Source: Armatimonadota bacterium
GTDB lineage: Bacteria; Sysuimicrobiota; Sysuimicrobiia; Sysuimicrobiales; JACQTN01
NCBI GenBank assembly: GCA_016210785.1
Contig: JACQTN010000544.1
Location: forward strand, 1-8,437
Length of the DNA: 8,437 nt
Direction: 5' to 3'
The notes beneath the pieces are model-generated. The model was not told the origin of the DNA and ran no database searches. It saw only the letters and a list, made by a program, of their open reading frames with translations. Shown in pieces: positions 1 to 4,522 of this stretch (positions are counted from its first letter, which is position 1; each line of letters begins with the position of its first letter). A program made the position numbers and the translations under genes.

Positions 1-420
1 GCCCAGCACCAGCAGGACCATGTAGCGCTGGTTCGTCCGACTGGGCACGATGGACCCGTGTGCATCCCCCCGGAAGGTGAACCCCTGCGGACCCGGCCAG
101 GCCGGCTCCACGATCTCCAGCTGGGTCGGGCTCTGCGCGGTGCCAAAGACGTTCTGCGCATACACCCAGTGGCGGCCAACCACAGAAGGCGCTTCGATGA
201 TGACCTCCTCGTGAGTGCCGGAGGTCGGCCGGACCGATGTGGTGCCTACGCGGATCGCGGCTCCCCACAGGTCGCGGCCTCGGATGGTCACCCGCTGCCC
301 GGGTTGGCACGACGTGGGAACCAGCGCTTCGATGCGGGGGCTTGTGCGAACGCGCCGCCACCGCGGCGGCAGCAGGAAATCCAGGAAGCCCCGCGGAGGC
401 CTCAGGCTCTCGTCTCCCAT
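1..420 (-). CDS. IPT/TIG-domain protein, partial (N-terminal 140 residues)
   Basis: This minus-strand frame is open from an ATG at 418-420 to the left edge, so only the first 140 residues are present and the C-terminus is missing. A good ribosome binding site (GGGGAG six bases before the ATG, read on the minus strand) supports the start. Residues about 29-103 look like an IPT/TIG immunoglobulin-like fold: an IEALVPTSCQPGQRVTIRG entry strand, a middle section ending in an EVIIEAPS strand, and a closing VYAQNVFGTAQS hairpin. After it comes a segment ending QRYMVLLVLG that I cannot assign. There is no signal peptide or membrane segment in the part seen; the N-terminus is basic and proline-rich. 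The IPT/TIG domain is a binding or structural fold, so the function cannot be named from it. It is transcribed away from aroF across a long intergenic region. Confidence 0.6.
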   Translation of the reverse strand, partial: MGDESLRPPRGFLDFLLPPRWRRVRTSPRIEALVPTSCQPGQRVTIRGRDLWGAAIRVGTTSVRPTSGTHEEVIIEAPSVVGRHWVYAQNVFGTAQSPTQLEIVEPAWPGPQGFTFRGDAHGSIVPSRTNQRYMVLLVLG

Positions 421-587
421 CGCGCACTCCCCTCTCACGCGCGGGGTAATGTCTGGGATGGAAGGAGCAATCCCGTACCCCGAAAACCTTCGTTCGCCGC
501 CGTCCGGGTCCTGCGTGCCGATCCCAACCGGGATAGTGGCACCGGTGATGCCGAGACATCGTGGTACGGCGCGCGGCGCTCTGGTCA

Positions 588-617
588 TTGACACGGCCCC
601 TACGCCTGTGCTAACCT
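588..617 (+). promoter_or_regulatory. Sigma70-type promoter for the aroF leader transcript
   Basis: A perfect -35 box TTGACA lies at 588-593. After an 18-base spacer comes TAACCT at 612-617, preceded by TG at 609-610, which makes an extended -10 element (TGcTAACCT). The -10 hexamer matches consensus at only three of six positions, but these include the important first, second and last ones. The expected transcript would start near 624 and have a leader of about 330 bases before aroF. The match is by eye. Confidence 0.5.
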
Positions 618-658
618 CTGCCTCAACCGGGCCCGTCGGCCTGGGTGGAACTTGCGAC

Positions 659-748
659 ATGGCGACATACTGCAACTCTTACACATCCGAGATCTCTTCT
701 CTGTACGCCCCGCGGAAGTTCGTCTTTACGGTGGCGGGGGCGCGCTAG
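659..748 (+). CDS. Possible Tyr/Phe-rich leader peptide (29 aa)
   Basis: A 29-codon ORF starts about 35 bases downstream of the predicted transcription start and ends in TAG at 746-748. It has tyrosines at residues 4, 8 and 16 and phenylalanines at 21 and 23, so 5 of 29 residues are the amino acids made by the pathway that aroF opens. A moderate ribosome binding site (GGTGGA at 645-650) precedes the ATG. A strong hairpin (733-758) overlaps its last codons and stop, as in classical attenuators. I infer that a ribosome slowed at the Phe codons near 719-727 would block that hairpin. Counter-evidence: the same frame is open far upstream, so this could be a chance ORF or the tail of a longer one. 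Confidence 0.35.
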   Translation: MATYCNSYTSEISSLYAPRKFVFTVAGAR

Positions 749-758
749 CGCCTTCGCC
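733..758 (+). promoter_or_regulatory. Leader hairpin overlapping leader-peptide stop
   Basis: Bases 733-743 pair with 748-758 around a GCTA loop. This gives an 11-bp stem with nine Watson-Crick and two G-U pairs. The stem covers the last codons and TAG stop of the candidate leader peptide, so translation of the peptide would control whether it forms. No U-run follows, so it is not a standard terminator on its own. Confidence 0.45.
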
Positions 759-803
759 ATTCCCCTGACCGGCTCGAGTCTCCCATAGCCTTTCGTAGCC
801 TTT

Positions 804-840
804 GGCCGGCCCGCGCCGTCGCTGGCGGCGGGCGGCGGCC
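804..840 (+). terminator. Strong GC hairpin, candidate attenuator before aroF
   Basis: Bases 804-817 pair with 824-840 around the loop GTCGCT. This gives 14 base pairs with a one-base and a two-base bulge, almost all G-C. It lies between the leader peptide and aroF. Its left arm (GCCGG, 805-809) can instead pair with CCGGC at 769-773, so an alternative fold exists. There is no U-tract after it, so it may be a pausing, Rho-linked or purely structural element and not an intrinsic terminator. Confidence 0.35.
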
Positions 841-866
841 GCAACCACATATCGCGAGGTGTGCGC

Positions 867-956
867 ATGTCTCCCAGGGCGCGAGGCATCACGGCAGATC
901 GTGCAGGAATCGCGGGACCACGCAGCCGCGCCGGCCGGCGCGGGGCACGCAGATGA
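867..956 (+). CDS. Small Arg-rich ORF overlapping aroF start (29 aa), possible coupling ORF
   Basis: ATG at 867 has a good ribosome binding site, GAGGTG at 856-861, five bases upstream. The ORF ends at TGA 954-956 and overlaps the aroF ATG (953) as ATGA. aroF itself has no clear ribosome binding site, so ribosomes finishing this ORF could restart on aroF. The peptide has nine arginines in 29 residues and no recognisable domain, so the act of translation may matter more than the product. A chance ORF is possible in such GC-rich DNA. Confidence 0.3.
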   Translation: MSPRARGITADRAGIAGPRSRAGRRGARR

Positions 957-1810
957 CGCGGGCCATGCCGGGGGTGCGCCAGACCCCGGTATCTCCACCT
1001 GTCAACCTGACTAGCCGCGAGCACCGCTCCGAGAGCACGGTGGTGCAGGTCGGCCCGGCCTCCTTCGGCGGCCGGCGCGTCACCGTCATCGCCGGTCCCT
1101 GCTCCGTGGAGAACCGCGCGCAGACGCTGGAGACGGCTCTGGCCGTCAAGGCGGTCGGCGCGGGGATGATCCGCGGGGGCGCCTTCAAGCCCCGCACCTC
1201 ACCCTACAGCTTCCAGGGTCTCGAGGAAGAAGGCCTCTGCTACCTGGCGGAGGTGCGGGAGGCCACGGGGCTTCCCATCGTCACCGAGGCCATGGACTAC
1301 CGGCAGGTGGAGCTGGTGGAAAAGTACGCCGACATGATCCAGATCGGCGCCCGCAACATGCAGAACTATACCCTGCTGCGCGACGTGGGGCGCCTGCGCC
1401 GGCCCGTATTGCTCAAGCGTGGGCCCGGGGCCACGGTCCAGGAGCTGCTGCTGGCCGCCGAGTACATCCTGGCCGAAGGCAACACACAGGTGCTCCTGTG
1501 CGAGCGCGGGATCCGCGGCTTCGACACGGCCACCCGCTACACGCTGGACCTGAGCGCGGTGCCCCTGCTGAAACAGCTGACCCACCTGCCCGTCATCGTC
1601 GATCCGAGCCACGCCACCGGGAACTGGACGCTGGTGGGACCGATGGCGCGGGCCGCGCTGGCCGCCGGGGCGGACGGCCTGATCATCGAGGTGCACCCAC
1701 AGCCCGACCGCGCCCTCAGCGACGGGGCGCAGCAGCTCACCCCCGACCACTTCGCCGGGCTGATGGACGAGCTGCGACTGGTGGCGGCGGCGGTCGGCCG
1801 GGCGCTGTGA
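953..1810 (+). CDS. aroF: 3-deoxy-7-phosphoheptulonate (DAHP) synthase, type I-beta, short form
   Basis: This enzyme condenses phosphoenolpyruvate with erythrose 4-phosphate, the first step of the shikimate pathway to Phe, Tyr and Trp; it is cytosolic. The 285-residue product shows the family signatures in order: AGPCSVE (47-53), [16 protein letters not shown] (74-89), QIGARNMQN (130-138), LLKRG (153-157), CERGIRGF (183-190), DPSHATG (217-223) and IIEVHP (244-249). The expected metal ligands are Cys50, His220, Glu246 and Asp257. From family knowledge, Thermotoga-type enzymes carry an N-terminal ferredoxin-like regulatory domain; here only about 30 residues precede the barrel and no frame upstream encodes that domain. 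It therefore resembles the short, unregulated archaeal-type forms, and control may lie in the leader. The start at 953 is the first in frame; Met5 (965) is an alternative. Confidence 0.95.
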   Translation: MTRAMPGVRQTPVSPPVNLTSREHRSESTVVQVGPASFGGRRVTVIAGPCSVENRAQTLETALAVKAVGAGMIRGGAFKPRTSPYSFQGLEEEGLCYLAEVREATGLPIVTEAMDYRQVELVEKYADMIQIGARNMQNYTLLRDVGRLRRPVLLKRGPGATVQELLLAAEYILAEGNTQVLLCERGIRGFDTATRYTLDLSAVPLLKQLTHLPVIVDPSHATGNWTLVGPMARAALAAGADGLIIEVHPQPDRALSDGAQQLTPDHFAGLMDELRLVAAAVGRAL

Positions 1811-1813
1811 CAC

Positions 1814-1870
1814 GACGGCGGCCGCGAGATGCGGTCGGCGCCACCGGCCGGGTGGCACGCGAGCGCCGTC
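1814..1870 (+). other. Possible three-way-junction RNA structure after aroF
   Basis: Starting three bases after the aroF stop, GACGGCG (1814-1820) pairs with CGCCGTC (1864-1870). Inside this stem are two hairpins: CCGC-GAGAT-GCGG (1822-1834) and GCCACC-GGCCG-GGTGGC (1840-1856). The three helices are compatible and leave few unpaired bases. There is no U-run, so it could be a U-less terminator, a 3' stabilising structure or a chance fold of GC-rich sequence. Confidence 0.35.
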
Positions 1871-1881
1871 TGCACGGGCGC

Positions 1882-1911
1882 CTGAGGGAACGGACGGGCG
1901 GCAGGCATAAT
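1882..1911 (+). promoter_or_regulatory. Promoter for a nearly leaderless transcript into the fpg genes
   Basis: CATAAT at 1906-1911 matches five of six -10 consensus bases and stands out in GC-rich sequence. A weak -35 (CTGAGG, 1882-1887) lies 18 bases upstream. Transcription would begin about six or seven bases after the -10, close to the ATG at 1921. No Shine-Dalgarno sequence fits between, which suggests leaderless translation. Confidence 0.5.
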
Positions 1912-1920
1912 AGTGTGACC

Positions 1921-2022
1921 ATGCACCACTTTCGCATTCGCGCGCCGGGGGCTCTCGACGCCGACGTGGACGCCTGGCTCCGGGAGGCGTACCGCGCAGG
2001 CGAGCAGAGGCATCATGCCTGA
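1921..2022 (+). CDS. Small ORF (33 aa) coupled to the first Fpg/Nei gene
   Basis: This 33-residue ORF starts at the position expected for a leaderless message and ends with TGA at 2020-2022, overlapping the next start as ATGCCTGA. The second half, [18 protein letters not shown], looks like the acidic and aromatic C-terminal helix of a larger protein, similar to what I recall from DUF5655-type domains, so it may be a gene remnant. Whether remnant or peptide, its translation carries ribosomes to the ATG at 2015. The function is unknown and the family resemblance is weak. Confidence 0.4.
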   Translation: MHHFRIRAPGALDADVDAWLREAYRAGEQRHHA

Positions 2023-2872
2023 GATCCCGTTCGTCCAGACGCTGGTGGATAACCTGCTGCCGCACGTGCGCGGCCGGGTGATCCGCGGCATCCAGTTGCG
2101 CAGTCCCTCCCTGCTGAAGACGGTGGAGCCGCCGCTCGGCGTCATTGTGGGGGTTGGGGTCCAGAACGTGCGCCGGCGCGGCAAGCTGGTGCTCCTGGAT
2201 CTCTCCAACGACCTGGCGATCGTCCTGCACCTGATGCGCGACGGGCGTTTGCAACTGGTACCCGCGTCCCGCCGGTCCGGCAAGGACGTAGCCCTGGCGC
2301 TCCGGTTCGACGCAGGGCCCGATCTCCGTCTGGTCGAACTGGGGCCGAAGAAGCGTACGGCGCTCTACGTGCGCCGCGCCGCGGAGGCGGAGCGCACCGA
2401 GCCGGTGGCGGGTCTGGGGCAGGAGCCGCTGGATGCTGCGTTCACCCTCCCGGCGCTGGAGGCCATGCTGGGCGACGCCCGGACGCAGCTCAAGCGCTTC
2501 CTGGAGCTGCAGCGATACGTGGCAGGCATCGGCAACGCCTACAGCGACGAGATTCTGTGGGAAGCCAGACTGTCGCCCTTTGCGCCCTCCCAGAGCCTCT
2601 CGCCGGAAGAGCGGGTCCGCCTGCACGCGGCGATCGGGCACGTGCTGGCGCGGGCCGTCGAAGAGCATGGAGCGCACTTCGCCGGCGCGCTCCCCATGAA
2701 GGAGCCTCTGGACCTGTTGCGGATCCACCGGCACGCCAAGGAGCCGTGCCCGCGCTGCGGGACGCCCATCGCCGTGGTGCACTACAGCGAAAAGGAGACG
2801 TACTATTGTCCGACCTGCCAGACGGGAGGCAGGGTCTACGCGGACCGCCGCCTCTCGCGCCTGCTCAGGTGA
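2015..2872 (+). CDS. Fpg/Nei-family DNA glycosylase, variant with CQTGGR tail
   Basis: This is a bifunctional DNA glycosylase/AP lyase of the Fpg/Nei family, expected to excise oxidised bases. The start is fixed by chemistry: the nucleophile is the proline after Met, and the protein begins MPEIPF, with Pro2 and Glu3. Lys57 in RRRGK matches the catalytic lysine loop. The helix-two-turn-helix has [11 protein letters not shown] (171-181). The zinc finger has all four cysteines, 245, 248, 265 and 268. The arginine normally five residues before the third cysteine (E. coli Fpg Arg258), which contacts DNA phosphate, is Lys260 here. Past the finger, a [18 protein letters not shown] tail extends the protein to 285 residues; I recall this tail from a separate Fpg-like subgroup. 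Its substrate may therefore differ from that of classical 8-oxoguanine Fpg. AGAGG at 2006-2010 is the ribosome binding site. Confidence 0.9.
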   Translation: MPEIPFVQTLVDNLLPHVRGRVIRGIQLRSPSLLKTVEPPLGVIVGVGVQNVRRRGKLVLLDLSNDLAIVLHLMRDGRLQLVPASRRSGKDVALALRFDAGPDLRLVELGPKKRTALYVRRAAEAERTEPVAGLGQEPLDAAFTLPALEAMLGDARTQLKRFLELQRYVAGIGNAYSDEILWEARLSPFAPSQSLSPEERVRLHAAIGHVLARAVEEHGAHFAGALPMKEPLDLLRIHRHAKEPCPRCGTPIAVVHYSEKETYYCPTCQTGGRVYADRRLSRLLR

Positions 2873-2892
2873 GGGAGATCCGGAGGCGTGCC

Positions 2893-3693
2893 ATGCCCGA
2901 GTTGCCCGAAGTCGAGGTCGCCCGCCGCAGCCTGCGACCTATCGCCGGCCGGCGCGTGAAGAGCGTGGAGGTCATGCGCCCCATGGCGCTGCGCACGCAC
3001 AAGACGGCCGCCTTTGCTGCGGTGCTGCGCGGGCTGACCGTGCGCGGCGTGGACCGCCGCGGCAAGTACCTCCTCATCGCGCTGGACGGGCACGTGCTCC
3101 TCTTCCACTTCAAGCTGTGGGGCATCGTCCGGCTCCATGCGAAGACGTTCACGCCGGAGGAGGAGTCGGGCGCAGTCGTCACGTTCTCCGATGGGAGTTC
3201 GCTGGAGTTCCGCGAGATGCAGCTCAGCGAGATCCATCTCCTCCGCGGGCCCGCCGACAGAATCCCTGCGCTCGCGGAACTCGGCCTCGATCCGCTGGAC
3301 CGCGCCTTCACCCGGGAGCGGTTCGGGGGGCGGCTGGCCGGCGCCCGCGGCAGCATCAAGAACGTCCTCACGGACCAGGCGTGGTTGGCGGGCATCGGCA
3401 ATTTGTGGGCGCATGAGATCCTCCACCGGGCGGGCGTGGCCCCGCCGCGCGGCGTGGACTCGCTGCGTCCCGAGGAGATCGACGCCATCTACCGGGCCAT
3501 CGGGTCGGTGCTGCGCGAAGCCATCCGCAAAGGTGGGGAGCCCGAGTTCCGCGACGCGCGCGGACGCGCCGGTCGCTACCCGCTGGCCGTCTACGGCCGG
3601 GAGGGTAAGCCCTGCCCGAGGGACGGCACGCCCGTCCGCGCCGGGCGGCTGGGCGGGCGGCCATCGTTCTGGTGCCCGACCTGCCAGCGCTGA
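2893..3693 (+). CDS. mutM: Formamidopyrimidine-DNA glycosylase (Fpg/MutM-like) with altered zinc finger
   Basis: The 266-residue protein begins MPELPEVE, the classical Fpg start with catalytic Pro2 and Glu3, so the ATG at 2893 is the true start although the frame is open further upstream. GGAGG at 2882-2886 lies six bases before it. Lys58 (DRRGK) matches the catalytic lysine; SIKNVLTDQ and GIGNLWAHEIL (167-177) form the helix-two-turn-helix; Arg256 matches the phosphate-binding arginine. Two things are odd. The zinc finger reads CPRDG then CPTC, so the second zinc cysteine is Asp244 with Cys241, Cys261 and Cys264. The loop normally carrying the intercalating Met is HFKLWG, with Leu75. It lies 20 bases after the other Fpg/Nei gene, likely co-transcribed. 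Role: excision of 8-oxoguanine or formamidopyrimidine, with specificity uncertain. Confidence 0.9.
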   Translation: MPELPEVEVARRSLRPIAGRRVKSVEVMRPMALRTHKTAAFAAVLRGLTVRGVDRRGKYLLIALDGHVLLFHFKLWGIVRLHAKTFTPEEESGAVVTFSDGSSLEFREMQLSEIHLLRGPADRIPALAELGLDPLDRAFTRERFGGRLAGARGSIKNVLTDQAWLAGIGNLWAHEILHRAGVAPPRGVDSLRPEEIDAIYRAIGSVLREAIRKGGEPEFRDARGRAGRYPLAVYGREGKPCPRDGTPVRAGRLGGRPSFWCPTCQR

Positions 3694-3724
3694 GAAGCCG
3701 CGGCGATGGGGGGAGGGTCTCGAG

Positions 3725-3844
3725 ATGCCGATGTCGCTTCACCCGCTCATCGACATCTCGCGGACGATCTCCAACGAGGCGCCGCCCTACCCGGGAGATC
3801 CTCCGCCGCGGGCGCCGACGGTTCCCCTGTGCGCGCCGTTCTGA
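3725..3844 (+). pseudogene. Truncated cyclase-family (kynurenine formamidase-like) remnant
   Basis: A 39-residue ORF with a strong ribosome binding site (GGGGGAGGG, 3709-3717) begins MPMSLHPLIDISRTISNEAP and continues to YPGDPPP. That is the N-terminal signature of the cyclase/KynB family of metal-dependent amidohydrolases (LIDIS..I....P.YPGDPP). Family members are usually 200 residues or more and carry a HxGTHxD metal site that would follow shortly after. Here TGA comes at 3842-3844, and I found no HTGTH-like motif in the other frames before the NUDIX gene. It therefore looks like the 5' end of a gene whose body was deleted. It may still be translated, given the intact ribosome binding site. 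Independent peptide function is possible but not supported. Confidence 0.6.
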
Positions 3845-3901
3845 TCCCCGAGGGTGGGCCGGGAAAGATCCGATGGCATCTTCCGTGCGGGACGCAGGCC
3901 G

Positions 3902-4360
3902 GTGATCGACCAGAGCTGGTATGCGCGGCCGCCCGGCGTGCCGGCGCATACCTCCGCGGGCGGCGTCGTCGTCCGCGTGGAGCGCGGCCGGGTGTACGTG
4001 GCGCTGGTGCGGGAAGGGGACCTGCCCGGCTACGTTCTACCCAAGGGGCACGTGGAGGCAGGGGAACGGCCGGAGGAGGCGGCGCGCCGGGAGATCTTCG
4101 AGGAGGCCGGGCTCGGCGACCTCCGGATGCTTTCGTCCCTGGGTGTCCGCGAGCGCCTCGACTACGGGAAGACCTCGTGGAAGCAGACCCACTACTTCCT
4201 CTTCCTCACGGACCAGGTCCACGGTACGGCCGCCGATCGCCGCCACGCCCTGGCCTGGTTCCCCATCGACGACCTCCCCGCCATGTTCTGGCCCGAGCAG
4301 CGGGAGCTGATCGAGTCCAACCGCGCGCGCATCGTGGCGCTGATGATCGGGCTGGGCTAG
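3902..4360 (+). CDS. NUDIX hydrolase (nucleotide pyrophosphohydrolase)
   Basis: NUDIX enzymes hydrolyse a nucleoside diphosphate linked to another group. The complete Nudix box, GX5EX7REUXEEXGU, is at residues 49-71 (GHVEAGE...RREIFEEAGL), counted from GTG 3902. It is preceded by TSAGGVVVR and followed by a KQTHYFLFLT strand. The overall pattern, with VLPKGH before the box, resembles Ap6A/Ap4A hydrolases and MutT-like proteins; the substrate cannot be read from sequence. Length 152 residues is normal. The start is uncertain: GTG 3902 leaves the domain intact, while an upstream GTG at 3854 would add 16 unconserved residues. It follows the cyclase remnant and the two Fpg/Nei genes. An oxidised-nucleotide pool-cleaning role would suit that context, but this is inference from position. 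Confidence 0.9.
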   Translation: MIDQSWYARPPGVPAHTSAGGVVVRVERGRVYVALVREGDLPGYVLPKGHVEAGERPEEAARREIFEEAGLGDLRMLSSLGVRERLDYGKTSWKQTHYFLFLTDQVHGTAADRRHALAWFPIDDLPAMFWPEQRELIESNRARIVALMIGLG

Positions 4361-4370
4361 CCGGTAAGGT

Positions 4371-4406
4371 TGGTGAAGTGGCTTTGCGCCACTTCACCCT
4401 TCACCA
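4371..4406 (+). terminator. Hairpin with alternative partner after the NUDIX gene
   Basis: Eleven bases after the NUDIX stop, GGTGAAGTGG (4372-4381) pairs perfectly with CCACTTCACC (4389-4398) around a CTTTGCG loop, a 10-bp stem. The right arm is followed at once by a second CTTCACC (4399-4405), so TGGTGAAG (4371-4378) can instead pair with CTTCACCA (4399-4406). No real U-run follows. It is most simply a terminator for the upstream operon, but the two exclusive pairings would also suit a switch in the leader of the next gene. Confidence 0.45.
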
Positions 4407-4522
4407 GGTTTCCGACCGGGGGAGGCCCTTGGTACGTTCGACCTGCGTGCAAGGTGCCCGGGCAGGACGGGCCCGCGGCCGCCGCGAAGGAGAGAACATC
4501 CGCAGCGGGGGAGGGCGGGAGG

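Larger units (their letters stand above)
421..952. other. Divergent intergenic region with aroF leader
   Basis: About 530 bp separate the minus-strand IPT/TIG gene from aroF. The left part (421-587) holds no convincing gene. It contains an imperfect hairpin at 515-542 (GTGCC/GGCAC outside ATCCC-AACC-GGGAT). The right part holds the promoter, leader ORF, hairpins and small upstream ORF listed separately. A tandem pair of 10-mers, TAGCCTTTCG and TAGCCTTTGG, lies at 786-805 just before the large hairpin. A plus-strand frame is open through much of the region (ending at 748), but its third-position GC is clearly lower than in the surrounding genes, so I do not call it a long gene. Confidence 0.5.

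Noticed and set aside
640..656. T-box-like GGGTGGAACTTGCG upstream of aroF
   Set aside because: The core differs from the T-box consensus after GTGGAAC, the predicted promoter is too close for a stem I, and aroF is 300 bases away. It serves better as the leader ORF ribosome binding site.
215..748. Long plus-strand open frame that ends with the leader ORF
   Set aside because: Its left half is antisense to the IPT/TIG gene, and the rest has low third-position GC and no recognisable domain. Only the last 29 codons have a supporting context.
1199..2782. Very long minus-strand open frame (over 500 codons) across aroF and the first Fpg gene
   Set aside because: It is a shadow of two well-supported plus-strand genes in GC-rich DNA and has no domain-like sequence.
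3854..3901. Fusion of the cyclase stump to the NUDIX protein
   Set aside because: The stump ends at TGA 3842-3844 and the NUDIX frame is different, so no single polypeptide joins them.
4370..4522. Upstream GTG start for the CstB-like protein
   Set aside because: It would add 51 low-complexity residues encoded by a hairpin region; ATG 4523 has a strong ribosome binding site and fits the family N-terminus.
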